Part shown: positions 17,307 to 25,607 of the stretch, one piece after another | Layout: the number at the start of each line of letters is the position of its first letter | Numbering within the stretch: the first letter of the stretch is position 1 | Assembly (NCBI RefSeq): GCF_003709565.1 | Contig: NZ_QNRC01000011.1 | Coordinates: forward strand, 1-64,000 | DNA length: 64,000 nucleotides | From: Paracoccus sigandri | GTDB lineage: Bacteria > Pseudomonadota > Alphaproteobacteria > Rhodobacterales > Rhodobacteraceae | Direction of reading: 5' to 3' | The notes under the pieces: model-generated | Databases searched by the model: none | What the model saw: only the letters and a program-made list of their open reading frames with translations | What the model was told of the DNA's origin: nothing | Made by a program: the position numbers and the translations under genes

Positions 17307-18239
17307 TTACCTCTCGTCATAGGGCGTGCCCAGTTTCCGCGGGGCGGCGCTTTTGCCGCCGACGACGATCAGGGCGACGATGGTCATCAGATAGGGCAGC
17401 GCCTGGAACGCCTGATAGGGGATGTTCAGCATGGGCTGGGCCTGAAGCTGCAATTGCAGCGCGTAGAACAGCCCGAACAGCAGCGACACGAAGAACGCGC
17501 CGACCGGCGACCAGCGCGCGAAGACCACCACCGCCAGCGCGATGAAGCCGCGCCCCGAGGTGATGCCCTCGACGAACTGGTTGGAATGGCCAAGCGTCAG
17601 GAAGGCCCCGCCCAGCCCCGCCAGCCCGGTCCCGATCAGCACCGCGCCATAGCGATAGGCCGCCACGCTGCGTCCCGCCACGTCCACCGCCTTGGGATGG
17701 TCGCCCACCGCCCGCAGCGTCAGCCCGAACGAGCTGCGGTAGAGCAGGATCACCGCCAGCACCGTCACCAGCACGGTGCTGTAGACGATCAGGTTCTGCC
17801 TGAACAGCGCCTCGCCGAAGAAGGGCAGGTCGCTGAGCCAGGGGATGCGGACCGGGCGGGCGATATCGACCCCGCGCCCGGTCGAGACGTAATAGGTGCG
17901 GAACAGAAAGGCGGTCAGGCCCAGGCCCAGCAGGTTGATCGCCGCGCCGACCACGATCTGGTTGGCCTTCACGGTGATGGTGAAGAAGGCGAAGATCAGC
18001 CCGAAAGCCATCCCCGCCGCGATGCCGGCGGCAAGGCCCAGGGGAATGCTGCCGGTGGCGAAACTCGCGGCGAAACCGCAGAAGGCGCCCATCAGCATCG
18101 TGCCTTCCAGCCCGATGTTCAGAACGCCCGCGCGTTCGGAAATGACCTCGCCGATCGAGGCGAAGATCAAGGGCGTCGCCAGGCGCCAGGCGGCGCCGAG
18201 AAGGGTGGCGAGGAAGCCGAGGGTGAGGATATCCAGCAT
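17307..18239 (-). CDS. BMP-type ABC importer, permease subunit 2
   Basis: 310 residues, about nine hydrophobic segments. It starts with MLDILTLGFLATLLGAAWRLATPLIFASIGEVISERAGVLNIGLEG-like sequence; the GxxxERxGVxNxGLEG pattern is typical of the BPD_transp_2 permeases of nucleoside importers. It forms the inner-membrane channel with the permease at 18250. The two permease genes are ten bases apart and the ATPase follows closely. Family members move guanosine, uridine or other nucleoside-like molecules; the substrate here is unproven. Confidence 0.9.
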   Translation of the reverse strand: MLDILTLGFLATLLGAAWRLATPLIFASIGEVISERAGVLNIGLEGTMLMGAFCGFAASFATGSIPLGLAAGIAAGMAFGLIFAFFTITVKANQIVVGAAINLLGLGLTAFLFRTYYVSTGRGVDIARPVRIPWLSDLPFFGEALFRQNLIVYSTVLVTVLAVILLYRSSFGLTLRAVGDHPKAVDVAGRSVAAYRYGAVLIGTGLAGLGGAFLTLGHSNQFVEGITSGRGFIALAVVVFARWSPVGAFFVSLLFGLFYALQLQLQAQPMLNIPYQAFQALPYLMTIVALIVVGGKSAAPRKLGTPYDER

Positions 18240-18249
18240 GATCTGCTCC

Positions 18250-19350
18250 TTAGCTGCGCCGGCGCGGCCAGATGCGGATGGCGGCGAAGGCCACGACCGA
18301 CAGGATCACGATCCCCTGGATGATCGAGACCAGCACCTGCGGCACCTGCGAGGTGATCTGCATCAGTTCCGAGCCCGACCGCAGCACGGCGAACAGCCCG
18401 CCCGACAGGATCGCCCCCAGGGGATTGTTCCCGGCCAGCAGCGCCACCGCGATCCCCTCGAACCCGTAGCCCGGCGAGATGTTCTGATAGAGCCTGTGGG
18501 TGACGCCCGCGACCTCGAAAGCCCCGGCCAGCCCCGCCATGCCGCCGCTGATGCACATTGCGGCCATCATGTTGCGCCCGGCATTCATCCCGGCATAGCG
18601 GGCGGCGTGCGGGTTGATGCCCACGACACGGACGGCATAGCCCGCGCTGGAGCGATAGAGGAACACATAGAGTACCAGGGCCAGCGCCACCGCGACCAGG
18701 ATGCCGATATGCAGCCGCGTGCCCGCGATGAGATCGGGCACCCAGGCCTCGCGGAACAGGCGGGCCGATTGCGGATAGGCGGCGCGCGCGTCCCTCATGG
18801 GGCCTGTGACCAGCCAGCTGGTGCCGATCAGCGCGATATAGTTCAGCATGATCGTGGTGACGATCTCGCTGGCCTGGAAGCGGACCTTCAGAAAGCCCGC
18901 GATCCCGCCCCAGATCGCCCCGCCAAGCGCCCCCGCGACCAGCACGGCGGGGACGTAGAGCCAGGGCGACAGGCCCTCGAAGCTGATGCCGATCAGCGTC
19001 GCGCTGACGGCACCCGCGTAAAGCTGTCCCTCGGCGCCGATGTTCCACATGTTGCAGCGGAAGGCGACGCACAGCCCGGCGCCGATCAGGATCAGCGGCA
19101 CCGCCTTCAGCAGGATCTCGGTCACCGACCTGAAATCCTGAAAGACGCCGAGGATCATCACGTTGACGACGTCGGCCCCGTCGAACCCGTTCAGCGCCAG
19201 AAGCACCGCGCCGCAGGCCAGCGCGATGGCGACGGCGGCGGCTGGAAGGGCCACCGCGACGGCGGCGCGGGCGACGGCCCTGCCGACAAGGCGCAGGATC
19301 GGGACGGCGGCAGCCCCCCGCCCGTCCCGTTCGATCTGTGTCATGGTCAT
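18250..19350 (-). CDS. BMP-type ABC importer, permease subunit 1
   Basis: 366 residues, BPD_transp_2 family. NMWNIGAEGQLYAGAV around residue 105 is the hallmark of the larger permease of these systems, and further membrane segments follow to the C terminus. ATG at 19350 is preferred, as GGGGGAAAGG lies just before it; the frame could start at 19371 or 19344. Lies between the substrate-binding protein gene (19405) and permease 2, all on the minus strand. Together with the ATPase it forms a complete importer. Confidence 0.9.
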   Translation of the reverse strand: MTMTQIERDGRGAAAVPILRLVGRAVARAAVAVALPAAAVAIALACGAVLLALNGFDGADVVNVMILGVFQDFRSVTEILLKAVPLILIGAGLCVAFRCNMWNIGAEGQLYAGAVSATLIGISFEGLSPWLYVPAVLVAGALGGAIWGGIAGFLKVRFQASEIVTTIMLNYIALIGTSWLVTGPMRDARAAYPQSARLFREAWVPDLIAGTRLHIGILVAVALALVLYVFLYRSSAGYAVRVVGINPHAARYAGMNAGRNMMAAMCISGGMAGLAGAFEVAGVTHRLYQNISPGYGFEGIAVALLAGNNPLGAILSGGLFAVLRSGSELMQITSQVPQVLVSIIQGIVILSVVAFAAIRIWPRRRS

Positions 19351-19404
19351 GAAACCTTTCCCCCGTTCCACCGCGGTCCCGGCGGGACCGCGACGGGGTT
19401 CCCC

Positions 19405-20394
19405 TCAGTTGGAATGGGTCTGGATGTTTCCAGCGGCGATCTGGGCGGCGACTTCCGCCACCTCGGCCTTGATCGCGTCGGGCACGGCGACCGGCCCATC
19501 CTCGCGGAAGGTGAACTGCATGACCTTTTCGTCCTTCAGCCCGAAGACCACGTTCGCCTCGGGCGGCGCGCCGTCCCTGATGCCGCGCACCACCTCGACC
19601 ACGCCCTGCGCGTAATCGGCCACATAGAGGCCGAGGATATTGTCCGGCGCCACCGGGGTGAAATCGCTGAAGATGCTGAAGGTGCGCACATCGGCCCCGG
19701 ATTCGGCTATCCCCTGATAGCCGCCGACCGTCGCGCCCGAGGCATTCGGCAGCACGAAATCCGCCCCCTGCGCGATCATGCTGAGCGCCGCTTCCTTGGC
19801 GGCGGTGGTGTCGGTGAAATTGCCGATATAGGCCTCGCTGATGGGGAAATCGGGATCGACGCTGCGCACGCCGTTTTTGAAACCCTCGAACGCCTGCTGG
19901 ATCGGCGGGATCTCCATGCCGCCGACAAGCCCGGCCTTCTTGCCCATCTTCGCCGCGATCACGCCCATCAGGTAGAAGGGCTGGCTGGTATCGGTGTGCA
20001 GCCCGATCACCCTGCCTTCGTGGATGTCGCTGGACGAGATCAGGAACCAGGTCTCGGGGTAGTCCTCGGCCACGCTCAGCGCGGCGTCCTGGAACTCGAA
20101 GCCATGGCCCAGGATGACCTGATAGCCCTGGCTGGCATAGTCGTAGAACGCCTTCTCGAACGAGGCCGGGTTCTGCTGAAGCTCGACATAGCTGATCGTC
20201 GCACCCAGCTGTTCCTGAACCCCTTTCAGGGCGTTGTATCCGATCCGGTTCCAGCCCTCTTCCGAGACGCTGCCGGGCACCAGAAGCCCCATCTTCAGAT
20301 CCTCGGCCCAAGCCTTCCCGGCCGGCAACAGGCCCGCCAGGACACCAGCCATGCCGCCCATCAGCACGGCACGCCGAAACACACGCGATTCCAT
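19405..20394 (-). CDS. BMP-family substrate-binding protein of the ABC importer
   Basis: 329 residues. The N terminus MESRVFRRAVLMGGMAGV begins a signal peptide cleaved near KAWA-ED, so the protein is periplasmic; there is no lipobox. The mature part is a BMP/PnrA-type binding protein (LKMGLLVPGSVSEEGWN, then YQVILGHGFEFQDAA and GLVGGMEIP). The family binds purine nucleosides and related compounds, while some members bind other ligands. GGGGAGGAGA precedes the ATG. It follows the deaminase-like gene by 66 bases and leads into the permease genes. Confidence 0.9.
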   Translation of the reverse strand: MESRVFRRAVLMGGMAGVLAGLLPAGKAWAEDLKMGLLVPGSVSEEGWNRIGYNALKGVQEQLGATISYVELQQNPASFEKAFYDYASQGYQVILGHGFEFQDAALSVAEDYPETWFLISSSDIHEGRVIGLHTDTSQPFYLMGVIAAKMGKKAGLVGGMEIPPIQQAFEGFKNGVRSVDPDFPISEAYIGNFTDTTAAKEAALSMIAQGADFVLPNASGATVGGYQGIAESGADVRTFSIFSDFTPVAPDNILGLYVADYAQGVVEVVRGIRDGAPPEANVVFGLKDEKVMQFTFREDGPVAVPDAIKAEVAEVAAQIAAGNIQTHSN

Positions 20395-20460
20395 CGTTGT
20401 TCTCCTCCCCTACGTGTTTTTTGTTCTCCCGCCGCCAACCGCCCGAAGGCCAGCCGGCGG

Positions 20461-21771
20461 CTAGACGCGCTCGGCCACCCGGAGCGTTTCCGGCTGGGCC
20501 AGCGCGACCGCGCTTTCCGAGACCAGCCGCCCGCGGGACAGGACCTGCATGTGGTCCGCACCGCCGGCGACCAGCCTGTCGGTATCGGCGCAATCGGTCA
20601 GCACAAGGTCCGCCCATGCGCCGGCGCGGATGCCGTAATCCTCGCCCAGCCCCATCAGGCGGGCGGGGGCGGTGGTGATCAGCCGATGCGCGGCGGACAG
20701 CTCGTCCGCCATCAGATGCCCGGCCAGCAGGGTCCAGCGGGCGATCTCCAGCAGATCTCCCGAGCCGGTCGGCACGAAGGGATCCTGGATATTGTCCGAG
20801 GCCGTCGCGATCACGACACCGCCGCGCATCAGCTCGGCCACGCGGGTCAGCCCGCGCGGCGGCAGGGTCTGGCTGTCGCGGCCCTGCAGGTAAAGATTCG
20901 CGGCCGGCAGCGTCACCGCCCCGACATCGAGGTCGATCATCCGCTGCATGATCCGCTCGAATCCGGCACGCGGCATGGCGCTGAGCACCGAGACATGGCT
21001 GAACACCGTGCGCCCCTGCATCCCGTAGCGCTCGACACAGTCAAGCGCCGTGTCGAAATGCAGGGAGGCGGGGTCCAGATGTTCGTCCAGATGCAGGTCG
21101 ACCGGCTTGCCCGCCCGCGCGGCGGCGGCGAACAGCATGTCGATATAGCGGTCGGGGTCCTCGGCAACCGCCGGCGTGCCGCCGACGACATCGCCCAGGG
21201 CCACGGCCGCGTCGATATTCGCCCCAAGCCAGTCGTAATCCTGCCCCGGATGCGCCATCATGAAGGCCACCAGCTGCAGGCTGATGCGGTCGCGCCATTC
21301 GTCCCGCAGGCGCGCCAGCGCCTCGATGCCGTGGAAACGGGCATCCTTGTCGACATTGACATGGCTGCGGATGGCGGTCGTGCCACGTGACAGGCAGCGC
21401 TGCATGGTCCGGCTGGCCCGCCGGGTAATGTCCTCGGGGCCTGCGGTGCGGGCATATTTCGCGAAGGCCTCGCGCGCGCCCTGCAAGGTGCCCGACGGGT
21501 TCGGCGTGAAGGGCAGCACCCCGGTCTTGTCCAGATGCTGGTGCATGTCGACGAAACCGGGCGAGATCAGCATGGAGGACACATCGACCCGGTCGGTCTC
21601 GGGGCCGGCCTGCAGGTCAGGGCCGACGGAGTCGATGCGGCCCCGCGCTCCGATCAGGATGTCGGCCCGCTCGGCCGTGCCGCCGTCCCGGATGACCAGG
21701 CCGCCCGACAGCAGCAATGCCCGCCGCCCGTTTGCGATATCGAAGGATAGCTTCCGGCGGTCCGCACACAT
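20461..21771 (-). CDS. Cytosine-deaminase-like amidohydrolase
   Basis: 436 residues of the amidohydrolase superfamily, CodA-like branch. Expected metal/catalytic elements are seen in order: DMHQHLDKT near residue 76, RSHVNVD, HLDEHLD (the H-x-D-E metal and proton-shuttle motif), FSHVSVLSAMP, and SDNIQDPF holding the final aspartate. Related enzymes deaminate cytosine or isocytosine or hydrolyse cyclic amides/ureides. It is the first gene of the transporter operon, so the importer probably brings in its substrate. The short AT-rich promoter upstream carries the inverted repeat at 21835. The exact substrate cannot be inferred. Confidence 0.85.
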   Translation of the reverse strand: MCADRRKLSFDIANGRRALLLSGGLVIRDGGTAERADILIGARGRIDSVGPDLQAGPETDRVDVSSMLISPGFVDMHQHLDKTGVLPFTPNPSGTLQGAREAFAKYARTAGPEDITRRASRTMQRCLSRGTTAIRSHVNVDKDARFHGIEALARLRDEWRDRISLQLVAFMMAHPGQDYDWLGANIDAAVALGDVVGGTPAVAEDPDRYIDMLFAAAARAGKPVDLHLDEHLDPASLHFDTALDCVERYGMQGRTVFSHVSVLSAMPRAGFERIMQRMIDLDVGAVTLPAANLYLQGRDSQTLPPRGLTRVAELMRGGVVIATASDNIQDPFVPTGSGDLLEIARWTLLAGHLMADELSAAHRLITTAPARLMGLGEDYGIRAGAWADLVLTDCADTDRLVAGGADHMQVLSRGRLVSESAVALAQPETLRVAERV

Positions 21772-21834
21772 AGGCCTGTCCCCTGTTTCCTGAGATGCAT
21801 CTGCAAGAATAGTGACGCGGCCTTTATTTAAACA

Positions 21835-21855
21835 AATTCATTATTTAAATGAATT
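21835..21855. promoter_or_regulatory. Inverted repeat AATTCATT-N5-AATGAATT upstream of the transporter operon
   Basis: AATTCATT (21835-21842) and AATGAATT (21848-21855) are perfect arms around ATTTA, within an AT-rich stretch about 65 bases before the deaminase-like gene start. It is a plausible operator/promoter; one of the two island LysR proteins or an unlinked regulator could bind. It does not match the ATTGT-N2-ACAAT sites. Confidence 0.4.
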
Positions 21856-22234
21856 GATAAAAATATCGCAACTGATGGTGCTGGCCGATGCGGCGGCAGA
21901 TCTGAAGACGACCCGGCCGGCGTCTGATCCGAGGTATCTCGCCCGCGGTCGCGGTGGGGGTGGCCGACACAGGCACTGGCATGCCGGAAGGTTTTCCGAC
22001 ATGCCAGCGACCTTGTGAATAGATGGCTGTCCAAAGCTGCTGCAGGACTTCGACCACAATAGGCCGAAGGATACGGCGACCTGCAACGGTTTGTATCACT
22101 TGCTGAAAATTCGCTTGTGAGCCCAAATCCCGGACCGCATGACTTATTCTTGCCGGCTAAGGGGCCCGCGGTAAATTGGTGCGATTGCCTAGGCAGCTTT
22201 GCCTATGCCGGGTGGCGGCGTGGCGGGAACGCGT

Positions 22235-22246
22235 CTTGTTGACAAG
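22235..22246. promoter_or_regulatory. CTTGTTGACAAG palindrome, possible fourth GntR-type site
   Basis: CTTGTTGACAAG shares the ten-base core TTGTTGACAA with the site at 3332 and differs only in the outermost base pair. It lies about 180 bases before the sensor kinase. It may mark the kinase operon as part of the same regulon, or be chance. Confidence 0.3.
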
Positions 22247-22428
22247 CCCCCGGTCGCGGTGTTCTGCAAGAGCCGATGCCCTGCGGGAAGCGGCCGGATG
22301 CCGCCGCGCCCCGGAAAACGGCGGGCCGGAGAAGCGGAGATGGCGGCGGATGAGACGGCGGAGGGGCGCATGAACGGGCGGGACCGGACCCGCGATCGGG
22401 CCGGCGCGGACTGCGGCGGGGCGGTGTC

Positions 22429-24741
22429 GTGAGAAACTCGCTGGGGGCGCTGCTGGCGATCGGCCTTGCGGGGCTGCAATTCGTTGCCGTGCTGGTGATC
22501 GTGTTCTCGTCCTACCTGACCTCCGAGCGGGCCTTGCTGGACCACGCGCGCAACCTGCTGAGCGATGTCGGCACCAACACCATCGAGCATTCCAAGGGCT
22601 TCCTGAACCCGGCGCGGGGCGCGGCCGAGCTGGCCGCGCGGCTGGCGCAGAACCATATCGTCGCCAGCGACAACCCCGATGCGCTGGAGCAGCTGCTGTT
22701 CCAGCAATTGCAGATCACCCCGCAATTCGCCGGTCTTTACTACGGCAGCGAGGATGGCGGCTTCGTCTATGTCATGCGCAGCGCCGGGCCGGGGCCGTTC
22801 CGCACGAAATTCGTGCTGATCGACGGCGAGGAGCGGACGACCGAGCTGGTCTGGCGCGACGACGACTTCAACGTGATCGAGCGGCAGTTCGATCCCGCCG
22901 ACACCTTCGATCCCCGGACCCGCCCCTGGTATGTCCGCGCGCGTGAGGCGATGGGAACGATCTGGACCGATCCCTATATCTTCTTCTCGTCCCAGCAGCC
23001 GGGGATCACGCTGTCGGCGCCGGTCCTGAACGATGGCGACGGCATTCGCGGGGTCGTCGGCGTGGATATCGAGATCAGCGAGATCTCGGATTTCCTGGCG
23101 CGGCTGAAGATCGGCGATACCGGCAAGGCCATGATCATCAACAGGAACGGCGATGTCATCGCGCATCCCAATCCCGACCTGATCAAGACCGAGGACAGCG
23201 ACGGCACCCTGCGCTTCACCAGCATCAACGAGATCGAGGATCCGATCGCGCGCGCCGCCTTCGGCTCGGACGACGCGGATCCCGATTTCCTGGTCAGCAA
23301 GGAGGAACCGTTCGAGTTCAGCCATGACGGCGCGGTCTATGTCTCGACCCTGATGCCGATCATCAGCGAGATCCTGCCCTGGACCATCGCGGTCTATGCG
23401 CCCGAGGACGATTTCACCCAGGTCATCAAGAAGAACCGCGAGGACAACCTGTGGATCGCCGCGCTTGTCGCCGGGATCACCGGCTTCATCGGGCTGCTGC
23501 TGGCCGAATTCATCCACAAGCCGGTCAAGGCCTTCGCCGTCCGCTCGGCGCTGATCTCGCAGGGCGAGATCGACCCGTCCGAGCCCCTGCCGCGCACCTA
23601 CAAGGAGCTGGCCCATGCCAACGAGACGCTGGTCCAGCAGATCGTCGCGCGCAAGAAGACCGAACAGGAATATGGCCAGACCTTCGACCTGGCCTCGCGC
23701 GGGATGGCGCAGATCGAGCCCGCGACCGGGCGTTTCCTGCGGGTGAATGCCAGCCTGTGCGAGATGACCGGCTATGACGCGGCGGAACTGACCGGGATGC
23801 GGATCTCGGATCTGGCGCAGCCGGGCAGCGGCGTGCAGTTCGCCTCGGGCGAGGGGCCGCTGGACGCCTCGTTCGCGATCAACCAGGAGGCCTGGCTGTT
23901 GCGCAAGGACGGGCGGCCGATCTGCGCGGCGGTGAACGCGATCCTGATCCGCGATCACGAGGGCCGGCCGCTTCATGCGGTGGTGACGATCGACGACGTG
24001 ACCGAAAGCAAGGAGAAGGAAAGCCAGATCGCGCAGCTGAACAGCGACCTGTCGCACCTGGCGCGCGGCAACACGATGGGCCAGATGGCCGCCGGCCTGG
24101 CGCACGAGCTGAACCAGCCGCTGGCGGTCATCGCCCAGGATGCCGACACCGCGCTGCTGATGCTGGACCAGGATGCCCGGCGCGATCCCGAGCTGCGCGA
24201 GATCCTGGCCGAGATCGAGCAGCAGTCGCATCGCGCCGCCGACATCATCCGCGCCCTGCGCGGCTTCATCCGCAAGGACGAGGGGACCCGCACCGCCTTC
24301 GATTTCGTCAATCTTTTCGGGCAGACCCGGCGGCTGGTCCAGGCCGAGGCCAACCAGGCGGGCGTGACCATCCGTGCCGATCTGGGCGATCTGCCCCCGG
24401 TGCTGGGCAACCGCATCCAGGTGGCGCAGGTGCTGGTCAACCTGCTGCGCAACGCCATCGAGGCGATCGCGGGCGATCCGCAGGCCGAGCGCATCGTGAC
24501 GGTGACGGCACGGCGCGACGGCGACCGGCTGGAGGTCGCGGTCCGCGATACCGGCCCCGGCATCGCCCAGGGCGTCAACCTGTTCAGCCAGTTCGCGACC
24601 ACCAAGCGCGACGGCATGGGGCTGGGCCTGTCGATCTGCCGCACCATGGTCGAGGCGAATGGCGGCCGTCTGTGGCACGATCCCGAGGTGACGCCGGGCG
24701 CCTGCTTCCGGTTTACCTTGCCTTTTGCCGCGACAACCTGA
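22429..24741 (+). CDS. Membrane sensor histidine kinase with Cache and PAS domains
   Basis: 770 residues from a GTG start. Transmembrane helix 1 is at about residues 8-28 and helix 2 at about 340-357; between them a roughly 300-residue periplasmic dCache domain (FDPRTRPWYVRAREAMGTIW, then ITLSAPVLN) should bind a small ligand. A cytoplasmic PAS domain spans about 415-530. The phosphorylated histidine is His559 in LAHELNQPLAVI, a FixL/TodS/DctB-like H-box, and the ATPase domain (LLRNAIEA, DTGPGI, GMGLGLSI) ends the protein. It is followed 99 bases on by its probable response regulator and then a TonB receptor. Ribosome site and start are weak, so the N terminus could shift slightly. Confidence 0.9.
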   Translation: MRNSLGALLAIGLAGLQFVAVLVIVFSSYLTSERALLDHARNLLSDVGTNTIEHSKGFLNPARGAAELAARLAQNHIVASDNPDALEQLLFQQLQITPQFAGLYYGSEDGGFVYVMRSAGPGPFRTKFVLIDGEERTTELVWRDDDFNVIERQFDPADTFDPRTRPWYVRAREAMGTIWTDPYIFFSSQQPGITLSAPVLNDGDGIRGVVGVDIEISEISDFLARLKIGDTGKAMIINRNGDVIAHPNPDLIKTEDSDGTLRFTSINEIEDPIARAAFGSDDADPDFLVSKEEPFEFSHDGAVYVSTLMPIISEILPWTIAVYAPEDDFTQVIKKNREDNLWIAALVAGITGFIGLLLAEFIHKPVKAFAVRSALISQGEIDPSEPLPRTYKELAHANETLVQQIVARKKTEQEYGQTFDLASRGMAQIEPATGRFLRVNASLCEMTGYDAAELTGMRISDLAQPGSGVQFASGEGPLDASFAINQEAWLLRKDGRPICAAVNAILIRDHEGRPLHAVVTIDDVTESKEKESQIAQLNSDLSHLARGNTMGQMAAGLAHELNQPLAVIAQDADTALLMLDQDARRDPELREILAEIEQQSHRAADIIRALRGFIRKDEGTRTAFDFVNLFGQTRRLVQAEANQAGVTIRADLGDLPPVLGNRIQVAQVLVNLLRNAIEAIAGDPQAERIVTVTARRDGDRLEVAVRDTGPGIAQGVNLFSQFATTKRDGMGLGLSICRTMVEANGGRLWHDPEVTPGACFRFTLPFAATT

Positions 24742-24840
24742 CAAAAAGGATTGAAAAACCGGGTGGTCCGGGGAATGCCCTGCCGCGGCGGGACATGTTC
24801 GCCGCCCGGATCCATGGGTTGCGACCGGTAGCTGGGGAAG

Positions 24841-25476
24841 ATGCCGATGCCTGACAGCGTTCAGACCGTGTTCATCGTCGACGACGATGCGGCGATCCGG
24901 ACCTCGTTGTCGCGGGCCCTGCGCAAGCGCGGCTATGTGGTCGAGGTCTTCGATTCGGCGCTGGCTTTCCTGGAGGCCCATGACGGCCATTGCTCGGGCT
25001 GCCTGATCCTCGACCAGGGGATGCCCGGCATGACCGGGCTGGAGCTGCAGGAGCATCTGGCCGCGGCGGGTCATCCCTTGCCGATCATCTTCATCACCGG
25101 CCATGGCGGCGTGCCGGAATCGGTGCAGGCGATCAAGCGCGGCGCGGTGGATTTTCTGGAAAAGCCGTTCCGCCAGTCGGTGCTGATCGAACGCATCGAC
25201 GCCGCGCTGGAAATGGCCCGCGACCTGGCCCGGACCAAGGATCACAACCGCCAGATCCGCCGGAAATTCGACCGCCTGACCGCGCGGGAACTGGAGATCG
25301 TGCAGCTGATGCTGGCCGATCCCTCGGCCGTGTCCAGCAAGGAGATCGGGCGGCGGCTGGAGATCAGCCCGCGCACCGTGGACCATCACCGCGCGCGGAT
25401 CCTGGAAAAGCTGGAACTCAGCTCGGTCGTGGAGCTGATCGACCTGGCAAGGCGGTCGAACCTGGACCAGGTATAG
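24841..25476 (+). CDS. FixJ/NarL-type response regulator
   Basis: 211 residues. The receiver domain has the acidic pocket DDD at 14-16, the phospho-accepting Asp58 in LILDQGMPG, and FITGHGG and EKPF with the conserved Thr and Lys. The C-terminal LuxR-type helix-turn-helix contains LTARELEIVQLML and SSKEIGRRLEISPRTVDHHRA. Domain order and the FixJ-like spacing fit a partner for the kinase encoded just upstream. Probable targets include the TonB receptor gene downstream, whose promoter has a perfect palindrome at 25519, though this is inference. Confidence 0.92.
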   Translation: MPMPDSVQTVFIVDDDAAIRTSLSRALRKRGYVVEVFDSALAFLEAHDGHCSGCLILDQGMPGMTGLELQEHLAAAGHPLPIIFITGHGGVPESVQAIKRGAVDFLEKPFRQSVLIERIDAALEMARDLARTKDHNRQIRRKFDRLTARELEIVQLMLADPSAVSSKEIGRRLEISPRTVDHHRARILEKLELSSVVELIDLARRSNLDQV

Positions 25477-25518
25477 GGGCCGGCGCGCCCCTCGGGTCCG
25501 GGCCGCGCGCACCCCATA

Positions 25519-25534
25519 ACATGCAGTTGCATGT
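25519..25534. promoter_or_regulatory. 16-bp palindrome ACATGCAGTTGCATGT before the TonB receptor gene
   Basis: ACATGCA (25519-25525) and TGCATGT (25528-25534) are perfect inverted arms with GT between, about 75 bases upstream of the receptor ATG. It lies 42 bases after the response-regulator stop, where a promoter for the receptor would be. The binder may be the response regulator or a metal-responsive repressor. Confidence 0.5.
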
Positions 25535-25607
25535 TTGTGGCGGCCGTGCTAGGGCGCGCGCCAGCCAGGATGCAGATCCAGCCAGAAACCCGAACGGAGT
25601 TCCTTTC

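Larger units (their letters stand above)
21772..22428. other. 657-base gap without a convincing gene
   Basis: This gap lies between the divergent deaminase-like and kinase genes. The first 100 bases are AT-rich promoter sequence with the repeat at 21835. The middle (about 21880-22140) has a composition unlike its neighbours and carries only short overlapping frames on the minus strand with no recognisable domain. A small hairpin, TAGGCA-GCTT-TGCCTA, is at 22190-22205. The last 200 bases are high-GC with a palindrome at 22235. A plus-strand frame at 22199-22432 has no ribosome site or family resemblance and is not called. Confidence 0.5.

Noticed and set aside
21845-22126. Transposase remnant on the minus strand
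   Set aside because: The short frames have no transposase motif, and no terminal inverted repeats or target duplications were seen.
22199-22432. 77-residue plus-strand frame overlapping the kinase start
   Set aside because: No ribosome site and an Arg/Gly-rich composition typical of chance frames in GC-rich DNA.
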